A stretch of 64,000 nt of DNA from Kitasatospora sp. A2-31 (GTDB lineage Bacteria > Actinomycetota > Actinomycetes > Streptomycetales > Streptomycetaceae): NCBI RefSeq assembly GCF_022288725.1, contig NZ_JAKNTA010000009.1:33400-97399 (forward strand). Direction: 5' to 3'. Position 1 is the stretch's first letter. Each line of letters starts with the position of its first letter. The translations under genes were made by a program, and so were the position numbers. Below are positions 25,339-31,890 of this stretch, piece after piece. Under the pieces are notes generated by a model. That model ran no database searches and was not told the origin of the DNA. It saw only the letters and a list, made by a program, of their open reading frames with translations.

Positions 25339-26670
25339 TCAGCGCGCCACGCGCTCCAGGATCCACTCGATCAGGGCGCCGGAGACGTGACTGTGCTCGG
25401 TGTTGTCGGTGTCGAAGGCGACCTCGTCCAGGTGGCCGGCGGCGAGGTCCGCGTCGGTGATGGAGAGGGTCGTCTCGATGTTCCACCGGACCGGGTCGAA
25501 GTCCAGCGCGGCCGCGCTGACGGACGGCACGAAGGTGCCGCTGCGGTACTCGTCGGAGATCTTCGCCTTCAGCGCGTCCGCGACCCTGCCGAAGGAGTCC
25601 AGGGTGCCGCCGGGGGCGCCGTCCAACGCCGGGACCTCGGTGGTGGTGCTGCGCCGCACCGCCAGACCGAGGTGCATGCCGCCGATCTTCTGTGCCTCGC
25701 CGCGCTCCGGCTGGAAGCGGGCGGTGGCGCTGGCGATCAGGGCCTGCCAGTCGAAGGCCACCTCGCCGGCGGGCAGCGGGAGGCCGATGCCGTCCCGGCG
25801 GCCGTTGGAGACGCCGAGCCGGAGCGGGCGCTGCGGGAAGTTGCCCACCCGCGCGAGGTCCGCCAGGAACTCCTTGCGCAGCGGGCTGGAGGTGGCCACC
25901 GGTCCGGAGTACTTGGAGTTCTCCACCCAGGCCCAGAGCAGCTGCTGTGCGGCCTCGCTGCGGATCAGCTCGGCCTGCTTGGGCTGGCCGGGTGCGGCCG
26001 GGGTGAAGTCCTCGAAGAAGTACGCCATCTGCTGGAGGACCAGCGGGATCCAGGCGCCGTTGTGCGGGGAGTCGTAGGAGAGGTAGGTGGCGGTCTGGTG
26101 GTCGACACCGTCGTGCTCGAGCTTGGCGAGCGCGTAGCGGGTGACGATGCCGCCCATGCTGACGCCGCCGACGGTGAGCGGGGCGTCCCCGATGCGTTCG
26201 TCGATGACCCGCGTGATGGCGTTGATCGCGACGCCGGCGTTGGCCTGGATGTGGGTGTGGCGCTTCTCGAAGCCGATCAGGACGACGTCGATGCCGCGGG
26301 CGAGCAGCTGGTCGAAGAAGCCGGGCGTGCCGGCCTCGTACGGGGTGTTGAAGTGGGCGAAGAGGCCGGGGAGGTCGCTGGGGCCGTAGTTGAAGCCGTC
26401 CGCGAAGAGGAAGGGGCGCTGGAGGCCCAGCTTCGGCTTGGCGAGGTAGACGGCCGTCTGGCCGGTCGGGATCTCGCCCTTGTACGGGTCGCCGACCAAG
26501 TCCCAGGTGAAGTCGGCCGGGCGCGACGCTCCGACGTCGATGCGCTGCGGGGTGGCGAACCAGACTTCCGGCTGCAGCGACGCGGCCAGCTCGGCCCGCT
26601 CGGCTTCCGTAGGCTCGGTCTCGCGCCCGAGGAGCGTGAGGGCGACGTCGATCCGGGGTTCCTGTGCCAT
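25339..26670 (-). CDS. Lipase-like alpha/beta hydrolase
   Basis: A 443-residue protein without a signal peptide. The nucleophile elbow is LTVGGVSMGGIVTRYAL (Ser about 170), reached after IDVVLIGFEKRHTHIQ, as in esterases and lipases. LSYDSPHNGAWIPLVLQQMAYFF resembles the lid region of triacylglycerol lipases. The likely catalytic His is in NTEHSHVSGA near residue 427. The enzyme should hydrolyse an ester; its substrate is unknown. It is monocistronic with an AT-poor leader, and is followed by tandem hairpins and tRNA-Leu. Confidence 0.82.
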   Translation of the reverse strand: MAQEPRIDVALTLLGRETEPTEAERAELAASLQPEVWFATPQRIDVGASRPADFTWDLVGDPYKGEIPTGQTAVYLAKPKLGLQRPFLFADGFNYGPSDLPGLFAHFNTPYEAGTPGFFDQLLARGIDVVLIGFEKRHTHIQANAGVAINAITRVIDERIGDAPLTVGGVSMGGIVTRYALAKLEHDGVDHQTATYLSYDSPHNGAWIPLVLQQMAYFFEDFTPAAPGQPKQAELIRSEAAQQLLWAWVENSKYSGPVATSSPLRKEFLADLARVGNFPQRPLRLGVSNGRRDGIGLPLPAGEVAFDWQALIASATARFQPERGEAQKIGGMHLGLAVRRSTTTEVPALDGAPGGTLDSFGRVADALKAKISDEYRSGTFVPSVSAAALDFDPVRWNIETTLSITDADLAAGHLDEVAFDTDNTEHSHVSGALIEWILERVAR

Positions 26671-26812
26671 GAGTACCGCCTCTGTGGTGGTGAGGAGCGA
26701 TCATCAGCGCGCGCAGGGCGACGGTATCGGTTCGGTTACGGAGGGCACCAGACCGTGACCGAGAGTGGTCGAAAGTGTCCGGGTGCGACGTGGAGTGACG
26801 GAACCCGATCGG

Positions 26813-27022
26813 TCAGCCGAAGTCTCCGGCCCGGACGGCGGTGAGGAAGGACTCCCAGGCCGTGGCGGAGAAGAGGAGGGCCGGGCCCTCGGGGTCCTTG
26901 GAGTCACGCACCGGAACGACGCCGGGGAATCCGGGGGCCACTTCGATGCAGTTGCCACCGTTGCCGCCGCTGTAGCTGCTCTTGCGCCAGGCGGCGGCTA
27001 CAAGCTCGATCGTCGTCACCAT
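26813..27022 (-). CDS. DUF397 protein (copy 1)
   Basis: A 69-residue protein with the family pattern AAWRKSSYSGGNGGNCIEVA, then PVRDSKDPEGPALLFS and AWESFLTAVRAGDF. ATG 27022 is preceded by CTGGAGGTGCTC. DUF397 proteins pair with XRE/DUF5753 regulators in Streptomyces (WhiJ-, AbaA- and Scr1/Scr2-type systems) and modulate them. It is the last gene of the XRE-DUF397-DUF397 unit, 17 bases after copy 2. A 59-bp segment (26892-26950) is identical to one in copy 2. Confidence 0.92.
   Translation of the reverse strand: MVTTIELVAAAWRKSSYSGGNGGNCIEVAPGFPGVVPVRDSKDPEGPALLFSATAWESFLTAVRAGDFG
26892..26950. repeat. 59-bp direct repeat, copy 1
   Basis: Exactly identical to 27122-27180, including codon third positions, inside the two DUF397 genes and in the same reading frame. 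The offset is 230 bp, about one gene length. Confidence 0.9.
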
Positions 27023-27039
27023 GAGCACCTCCAGGAGAC

Positions 27040-27249
27040 CTAAGCCGAGAAGTCGCCGGCCCGAACGCCCGCGACAAAGGACCGCCAAGCCGCATCGGAG
27101 AACACCAGGGCTGGCCCGCCAGGGTCCTTGGAGTCACGCACCGGAACGACGCCGGGGAATCCGGGGGCCACTTCGATGCACTCGCCGGCGTTGTCCGCGC
27201 TGTAGCTGCTCTTCAGCCAGGTCGCTGCATGAGGATCGACGCTCTTCAT
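27040..27249 (-). CDS. DUF397 protein (copy 2)
   Basis: A 69-residue DUF397 protein: ATWLKSSYSADNAGECIEVA, PVRDSKDPGGPALVFSDA and AWRSFVAGVRAGDFSA. The start MKSVDPH is chosen for GGAGGAAT upstream. The 3' end of the XRE gene overlaps its first 116 bases in another frame. It shares a 59-bp exact repeat with the downstream DUF397 gene; outside that block the two differ, so they look like an old tandem pair with recent gene conversion. It probably acts with the adjacent XRE/DUF5753 regulator. Confidence 0.92.
   Translation of the reverse strand: MKSVDPHAATWLKSSYSADNAGECIEVAPGFPGVVPVRDSKDPGGPALVFSDAAWRSFVAGVRAGDFSA
27122..27180. repeat. 59-bp direct repeat, copy 2
   Basis: Partner of 26892-26950; codes for the IEVAPGFPGVVPVRDSKDP segment of the second DUF397 protein and lies partly under the XRE frame. 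Confidence 0.9.
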
Positions 27250-28081
27250 ACCGGTATTCCTCCATCGCATCGGCAATCAGCGCGCGAGAGTCGCGGACCG
27301 ACAGTACATCCCCGCGCATGACATCGAAGTCGGCCCGATGCTCCTCGACGATCGCCGGAGCATCGCTGAAGTGGCCCCTATAGAGGCTTTCCGAGTAGAG
27401 CCACTCCTTCCCATCGGGCATCACCAGAAGGAACATGGACGTCGCCGGAAGCCTCGTGTAGGCATCGAAGCGCGCCACCTGAATGGTGATGTTGGACCTT
27501 TCACCTGCGGCAAGCAAGTGCTCCATCTGACATCGCATCACTTGCGGCCCGCCTACCACGCTCCTGATGACGCTCTCATGGAGGACCACCAGAAGCAGTG
27601 GGCCGCCGGGCTGGAAATAGCGCGCCTGCCTGCTGAGCCGAGCCATCACCCTCTCCTTGACCAGCCCCGGGTTGTCACGAGCATTACCGAGGGAGAACAG
27701 CGCGTGCGCATACTCCTCGCACTGCAACAGCCCGTTGACTCGGTTGAACTGGAACGCCCTGACCGACATCGCCTCGGCTTCGAGGTCCACGTACTTCTGG
27801 AACCAGTCCGGGTGCTCGATGTCCGCCTGCCAGTCCACCCGCTCGAACAGCTTCAGCAGCAGGCCACCCATCTGCAGGAGGTCGTCGCAGCTCGCCACGG
27901 TCTCGGCACGCATCGGCCGCTGGCCACCCTCGGCGCGGGTGACCACGGTTCGATCGCAATGGAGCAGCTTCCCGAGTTCAGCCTGCGTGTAGCCCGACTG
28001 CTCCCGGGCAAATCGCAGGGCCTCGCCGAACATCACGGCCGGGCTCGACGTGGGACCAGCGCCGGCTTTCCGATGTGACAC
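27134..28081 (-). CDS. XRE-family regulator with DUF5753
   Basis: A 315-residue protein. GTG 28081 is chosen because GAGGGGGA precedes it; an ATG five codons upstream lacks a ribosome site. The HTH is at about 18-65 (EALRFAREQSGYTQAELGKLLHCDRTVVTRAE) and DUF5753 at about 95-275 (DIEHPDWFQKYVDLEAEA, QFNRVNGLLQCEEYA, LLAAGERSNITIQVARF). It is the WhiJ/AbaA-type regulator of the locus, expected to bind DNA with its DUF397 partner. Oddly, the frame runs 116 bases into the DUF397 gene; the final 28 residues are only a shifted reading of DUF397 codons. The DUF397 start reads TATGAA, so a one-base shift would restore the usual ATGA stop-start overlap. Confidence 0.88.
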   Translation of the reverse strand: MSHRKAGAGPTSSPAVMFGEALRFAREQSGYTQAELGKLLHCDRTVVTRAEGGQRPMRAETVASCDDLLQMGGLLLKLFERVDWQADIEHPDWFQKYVDLEAEAMSVRAFQFNRVNGLLQCEEYAHALFSLGNARDNPGLVKERVMARLSRQARYFQPGGPLLLVVLHESVIRSVVGGPQVMRCQMEHLLAAGERSNITIQVARFDAYTRLPATSMFLLVMPDGKEWLYSESLYRGHFSDAPAIVEEHRADFDVMRGDVLSVRDSRALIADAMEEYRYEERRSSCSDLAEEQLQRGQRRRVHRSGPRIPRRRSGA

Positions 28082-28260
28082 GTCCGTCCCCCTCATGTGC
28101 CGCAGATCGCTCCACCTCGAATCGGCCGTCACCGTACCTCCGGAGGACCATGATTGAGACCGGAACGCGATCGTCTGCCTGCGCAGCGTGAGGTGTGCGC
28201 CCCTGCCGCGAGCCGCTTCCACCACCCCCTTCACCCGTCACGCCCGGAGGCAGCCCCGCC

Positions 28261-28731
28261 ATGCCCACCACCGGTACCCACCCCCGGCCCCGCGAGTTCG
28301 CCGCCCGGCTGCGCTCGCGGCCCGACTCCACCCCGCTGGCCCGGCTCCTCCTCCGCGCCTACCTCGCCGGCATGCCGCAGGGCGAACGCTATGCCGACAT
28401 CGCCGAACTGCTCCTCGGCGAGCTCGTCGCCAACGCCGTCCAGCACAGCGACGCGCCGCCGGACCGGCTGGTCGAGCTCCGGTTCGCCCTGATCGCCGGC
28501 CGCCTGCGCATCGAGGTGCACGATGCCGGCAGCGGGCGGCCTACTCCGCGCGTCTCCTCCTCCGAGGACGAGCGCGGCCGCGGGCTCTTCCTGGTCGACG
28601 AGCTGGCCGAGCGCTGGGGTTGCTGCCCGCGCGCCGGTGGGGTCGGCAAGTTCGTCTGGGCGCTGATCGCCCCCGTGCCCGGCTTGGCCGAACCGGCCTT
28701 CGACGCGGCCCGGGCGGCCGTCGCCGTCTGA
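28261..28731 (+). CDS. RsbW-like ATP-binding protein
   Basis: A 156-residue HATPase_c_2 protein, ATG after CGGAGGCAG. Motifs are the N box LLLGELVANAVQHSD (about 48-62), the G1 box IEVHDAGSG (about 81-89) and the G2 box ERGRGLFLVDELAERWG (about 102-118). Such single-domain anti-sigma-like kinases are regularly found beside XRE/DUF5753 and DUF397 genes in Streptomyces. It is divergent from the XRE gene, with about 180 bp between them, and probably belongs to the same developmental or antibiotic control system; the target is unknown. Confidence 0.88.
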   Translation: MPTTGTHPRPREFAARLRSRPDSTPLARLLLRAYLAGMPQGERYADIAELLLGELVANAVQHSDAPPDRLVELRFALIAGRLRIEVHDAGSGRPTPRVSSSEDERGRGLFLVDELAERWGCCPRAGGVGKFVWALIAPVPGLAEPAFDAARAAVAV

Positions 28732-28779
28732 CGACAGGGCGCCGACCGGCGCACTGCGCACCACCACCCGCGCCGTGTT

Positions 28780-28870
28780 CCTTCGAAGGTGGGGTTTGGC
28801 TCAACCGGCCGTCCGTCCACGACCGATGCCGCCGTCGACACGGGTCCGCGCCGGCGGATCCGCCGGCGCG
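28780..28870. repeat. Structured intergenic repeat, copy 1
   Basis: Layout: palindrome CCTTCGAAGG; the shared block GTGGGGTTTGGCTCAACCG (28789-28807); CCGATGCC at offset 34; GTCC at offset 55; then a perfect 24-bp palindrome (28847-28870). Copy 2 at 31689-31788 has the same blocks at the same offsets. Function unknown. Confidence 0.7.
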
Positions 28871-28911
28871 AAGGATCACATGATGCTGCGGAGCAAGCGC
28901 GCTCGCACCGC

Positions 28912-29085
28912 CTATTGCCGAGCGGCAAGGTCGCCGTGGGCGGAGGCGCCGAGGCACAGGGCAACGACGCCGTCCTGGCCGGCAGCTTCCCGACGGACGA
29001 CGGAAGGGGCTGGGTCGCCCTCGGCCGCCAGAACGCCTACAGCACCGTGGGCATCAGCGTGTACGTGATCTGCGCCAACGCCTGA
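28912..29085 (+). pseudogene. 3' remnant of a secreted-protein gene
   Basis: The open frame reads PSGKVAVGGGAEAQG, NDAVLAGSFPTDDGRGWVAL and GRQNAYSTVGISVYVICANA before TGA, clearly protein-like and resembling the C-terminal half of small actinomycete extracellular proteins with the pattern CPxGKxAxGGGAE. The part that should carry the signal peptide is absent; upstream codons are unrelated repeat sequence. I read it as a 5'-truncated remnant. Confidence 0.55.
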
Positions 29086-29109
29086 GCCCCGACCCCCAGC
29101 GGGACGAAC

Positions 29110-29138
29110 GGGGTGGCGGCGCTGCCCGCCGCCACCCC
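29110..29138. terminator. Terminator hairpin
   Basis: A perfect 11-bp stem (GGGGTGGCGGC / GCCGCCACCCC) with a 7-base loop, between the remnant and the convergent Lrp gene. Confidence 0.65.
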
Positions 29139-29162
29139 GCCGTCCACTCGGCCGCAGCCCGC

Positions 29163-29621
29163 TCAGCCGTCGTTCTTGATGATCTTCATGGTCAGGTGCG
29201 AGTCCACCCGGGTGACGGCCGGCAACGCCATCAGCCGAGCGGTGAGGAAGCTCTCGTAGGCGGCATGGTCCTCGACCGCGACGCTGACGAAGTAGTCGGG
29301 CCGGCCAAAGAGCCGGCGGAACTCGACGACCTCCTCGTAGGAGGCCACCGTCGACTCGAACTCCTCCACCGTCTGAAGGTCGTTGACGCCGATCTCGACC
29401 GCGACCACCACCTCGAAGCCGCGACCGGCCGCCGCGGGGTCGATCCGGGCCCGGTAGCCCGCGATGATCCCGGCCTCCTCCAGCCGCTTCACCCGGCGCA
29501 GACAGGGCGGTGGCGTGAGCCCGACCCGCTTGGCCAACTCGACGTTGGTCAGCCGACCGTCCCGGCGTAGATGAAACAAGATTTCACGATCGATGCCATC
29601 CAGCATTTCTCTGTTGCTCAT
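29163..29621 (-). CDS. Lrp/AsnC-family transcriptional regulator
   Basis: A 152-residue feast/famine regulator. The HTH occupies about residues 5-55 (DREILFHLRRDGRLTNVELAKRVGLTPPPCLRRVKRLEEAGII), and the RAM ligand-binding domain about 65-145 (EVVVAVEIGVNDLQTVEEFE, GRPDYFVSVAVED, LPAVTRVDSHL). It is divergent from the azlCD genes with a 63-bp gap that carries a perfect palindrome, so it almost certainly controls them in response to an amino acid. The ATG at 29621 has only a weak GGAAT site; TAATAT (minus strand, 29657-29652) is a good -10 for this gene. Confidence 0.93.
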   Translation of the reverse strand: MSNREMLDGIDREILFHLRRDGRLTNVELAKRVGLTPPPCLRRVKRLEEAGIIAGYRARIDPAAAGRGFEVVVAVEIGVNDLQTVEEFESTVASYEEVVEFRRLFGRPDYFVSVAVEDHAAYESFLTARLMALPAVTRVDSHLTMKIIKNDG

Positions 29622-29651
29622 TCCGCGATTCCGGGGCAATGATTGGAAACC

Positions 29652-29682
29652 ATATTACCCGCAATTCGCCCTAGAATTGCGG
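29652..29682. promoter_or_regulatory. Lrp/azlC divergent control region
   Basis: CCGCAATTC (29659-29667) and GAATTGCGG (29674-29682) are perfect 9-bp arms around 6 bases. TAGAAT (29672-29677), inside the site, is a consensus -10 for azlC whose start would coincide with the ATG at 29685. On the other strand TAATAT serves the lrp gene. Confidence 0.65.
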
Positions 29683-29684
29683 AC

Positions 29685-30509
29685 ATGGCCTCCGCATCCA
29701 CCGGGACGCTCACGCGCCTCGACTCACCGCCCCCGTCCCCGCCCGCGCCGCCCCCACCTGCTCCGGCTCCGGCCCGGTCTCCCGCCCCGCGGGCCGACCT
29801 GGTGGCGGCGCTGCGGGACTCCAGCTCGGTGGGCCTGGGCCTGTTCCCGCTCGGGATCGCGTTCGGCGTGCTCGTCGTCCACGCGGGCCTGGACTGGTGG
29901 TGGGCCACCGCGTTCACGGCCCTGGTGTACGCGGGGTCGCTGGAGTTCCTGCTCGTGGGGCTGGTCGTCGCCGTCACCCCGCTCGCGCAGATCGCGCTCA
30001 CCGCGTTCCTGGTGAACTTCCGTCACGTGTTCTACGCGCTGTCCTTCCCGCTGCACCGCGTGCCGGGCCGCCTCGGCAAGGCGTACAGCACCTTCGGCAT
30101 GACGGACGAGGCCTATGCGCTGACCACCGGCGCGGGCGCCCGGTCCTGGAACGGCCGGCGGATCATCTGGCTCCAGGTGCTGTGCCAGGTCTACTGGGTG
30201 GCCGGCGGCACGGCCGGCGCGCTGTTCGGAGCGCTGGTGCCCGCCCGTCTGGTCGGCCTGGACTTCGCACTCACCGCACTGTTCGTCGTCCTCACCGTCG
30301 ACGCCTTCCGGGCCCGGCGGGACATCGCCACCCCGGCGCTGGCCCTGGTCTGCGCACTGGCCGCGCGCTTCGTCCTGCCGGGACAGATGCTGCTCGCCGC
30401 CACCGGCCTGTTCACCGCCGGGCTGCTGGTGCGGTACACCCGCGCCGGGCACCGCGCGCCGGACGCCGCAACGGCGACCGCGAACCCGGAGGAGCCGGCC
30501 CGTGCCTGA
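29685..30509 (+). CDS. azlC: Branched-chain amino acid exporter subunit AzlC
   Basis: A 274-residue membrane protein. After a Pro-rich cytoplasmic head of about 40 residues, the AzlC domain shows SSSVGLGLFPLGIAFGVLVV, YAGSLEFLLVGLV, NFRHVFYALSFPLHRV and KAYSTFGMTDEAYALTT, all family hallmarks. With AzlD it exports branched-chain or similar amino acids. There is no ribosome site before the ATG, and a -10 (TAGAAT) ends 7 bases upstream, so the message is probably leaderless. Its end overlaps azlD by 8 bases. Control by the divergent Lrp protein is expected. Confidence 0.92.
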   Translation: MASASTGTLTRLDSPPPSPPAPPPPAPAPARSPAPRADLVAALRDSSSVGLGLFPLGIAFGVLVVHAGLDWWWATAFTALVYAGSLEFLLVGLVVAVTPLAQIALTAFLVNFRHVFYALSFPLHRVPGRLGKAYSTFGMTDEAYALTTGAGARSWNGRRIIWLQVLCQVYWVAGGTAGALFGALVPARLVGLDFALTALFVVLTVDAFRARRDIATPALALVCALAARFVLPGQMLLAATGLFTAGLLVRYTRAGHRAPDAATATANPEEPARA

Positions 30510-30837
30510 CACGCCCTACCTGCTCGCCGCCATCGGCGTCTCGGCCGCCGTCACCTGGGGCTTGCGCGCTCTGCCGTTCGCCGCCCTCGCCCCGCTGCGC
30601 GCCAGTGCCGTACTGCACTTCCTGAGCGTGCGCATGCCGGTCGGAGTGATGGTCATCCTCACCGTCTACTCGCTGCGCGACCTGCCCCTCGCAAGTCCGC
30701 TCCGGGCCACGCCCACCCTGCTCGCCCTGGCCGCCACCCTCGGCCTGCACCTGTGGCGGCGCAACGCGGTGCTGAGCATCCTGGGCGGGACCGCCGTGCA
30801 CGTGGTCCTCGCGAGCACGCTCTTCGCCCACGTGTGA
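30502..30837 (+). CDS. azlD: Branched-chain amino acid exporter subunit AzlD
   Basis: A 111-residue protein with four hydrophobic segments: LLAAIGVSAAVTWGLRALPF, FLSVRMPVGVMVILTVYSL, TLLALAATLGLHLWRRN and SILGGTAVHVVLASTLF. AzlD is the small obligate partner of AzlC. It starts at GTG 30502 inside the end of azlC, with GGAGGAG upstream. Its stop codon forms the first bases of a 28-bp tandem repeat. Confidence 0.93.
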   Translation: MPDTPYLLAAIGVSAAVTWGLRALPFAALAPLRASAVLHFLSVRMPVGVMVILTVYSLRDLPLASPLRATPTLLALAATLGLHLWRRNAVLSILGGTAVHVVLASTLFAHV

Positions 30838-30922
30838 CCGGGCGGGCGTGACCGCCCATACGTGACCGGGCGGGCGTGACCGCCCATACGTGACCGCCCA
30901 TACATGACCGGGCGGCGTGACC
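30835..30922. repeat. 28-bp tandem repeat
   Basis: Two perfect 28-bp units (30835-30862 and 30863-30890) begin TGACCGGGCGGGCGTGACCG and end CCCATACG, followed by a half unit and a degenerate unit. Each contains GGGCGG-N6-CCGCCC and can form a hairpin. The first TGA is the azlD stop. Confidence 0.85.
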
Positions 30923-30998
30923 GGCGCCGTGCTCACGCCGGGCGGGCGCCGCTCCCGGTTCGCAGCACCGGGGCCCGGCCGCGGATTCCGGCCCCCGG

Positions 30999-31496
30999 CT
31001 ACTTCGCGGCCGCCTCCAGCGTGGCGCGCCAGAGCGGGCTGTCGACGTAGTGGTTGTCGTACAGCTCGGAGGAGTCCTTGATCTCCTGCGGGCTCGCCTC
31101 GCCGCGCATCACCCGGCCGAGCAGGCGCAGGTAGTCGAAGCGGGGCATGCCGGGGGTGAAGGTGAAGAGCACGTCGGCGGTCGAGCCGGGGGCGGCGGCG
31201 AAGGCGTGCGGGGTGTGCGGCGGGACGAGCAGGAAGTCGCCCTCGCCGAGCACCGTCACCTCCTCGTCGACGAGGACCTGGAGCGAGCCGCCGATGACGA
31301 AGAACAGCTCCGAGGCCCGGGTGTGGAAGTGGGCCGGCGCGCCGACGGCCCCCTCGGCGAAGGTGGACCGGTAACTGGTGATCGGGCTGCCGCCGGTGCC
31401 GCAGTCGGCCAGCAGGGTCATCACGCTGCTCGGGTCGCTGGTGGTCTCGGCGGTGGCGGCGCGGGTCAGAACGGGCTTGCCGGCGGTGGCGCTCAC
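30999..31496 (-). CDS. Cupin-domain protein
   Basis: A 165-residue single-domain cupin starting at GTG behind AGGGGGA. Cupin motif 1 is GAVGAPAHFHTRASELFFVIGG (about 49-70) and motif 2 is GDFLLVPPHTPHAFAA (about 85-100), with the usual His/Glu metal ligands. The C-terminal helices (YLRLLGRVMRGEASPQEI, ELYDNHYVDSPLW) match cupins annotated as quercetin dioxygenase-like in Streptomyces. It may be an oxygenase or a metabolite-binding protein; catalysis is not demonstrated. A palindrome lies in its promoter. Confidence 0.85.
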   Translation of the reverse strand: MSATAGKPVLTRAATAETTSDPSSVMTLLADCGTGGSPITSYRSTFAEGAVGAPAHFHTRASELFFVIGGSLQVLVDEEVTVLGEGDFLLVPPHTPHAFAAAPGSTADVLFTFTPGMPRFDYLRLLGRVMRGEASPQEIKDSSELYDNHYVDSPLWRATLEAAAK

Positions 31497-31554
31497 AGTG
31501 GATCCCCCTGGTCAGTGACGGCTCTCGGCGTTCCGCCGTGGCCTCGTGTCCACC

Positions 31555-31576
31555 ACCCTATGGGTCTGAAAGACCC
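31555..31576 (-). promoter_or_regulatory. Cupin promoter with palindromic operator
   Basis: On the minus strand a TAGGGT -10 (31560-31555) is directly preceded by GGGTCT-TTC-AGACCC (31576-31562). The palindrome would lie in the -35/-10 spacer. No clear -35 hexamer is seen. Confidence 0.45.
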
Positions 31577-31688
31577 GAATCCTGGTTCATTCCGCCGTCA
31601 TCTCCGTGGGTCAATTCTGCTCCGCGCAGGCAGGCGGCGGACGGCGGGCGCAGACCGGTGCGTCCCTCGCCTCCACACACCGACTTCC

Positions 31689-31788
31689 CCCCAACGTGGG
31701 GTTTGGCTCAACCGATCGGCGTGGGGGTGCCGATGCCCCATCCGACGCAAGTCCCGGCCGGGGCGGCGGAGCTGAGGGCCGCCGCCCC
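31689..31788. repeat. Structured intergenic repeat, copy 2
   Basis: Hairpin CCCCA-ACG-TGGGG; the shared block GTGGGGTTTGGCTCAACCG (31696-31714); CCGATGCC at offset 34; GTCC at offset 55; then a 10-bp stem GGGGCGGCGG/CCGCCGCCCC (31760-31788). The hairpin sequences differ from copy 1 but the architecture is kept. It lies in the 394-bp gap between the cupin and monooxygenase genes, where I see no ORF. Confidence 0.7.
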
Positions 31789-31890
31789 GAACACCGGCTC
31801 GACCGAGCCGGGTTCACCGGCCTCGCCCGCGGCCGGGGCACGTCCGACCATTCCACTTCCGCAGACCCCCTCCACCGCGCGGGGCCCCGC

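Noticed and set aside
30838..30922. CRISPR-like interpretation of the 28-bp repeats
   Set aside because: The units are contiguous without spacers and decay after two copies.
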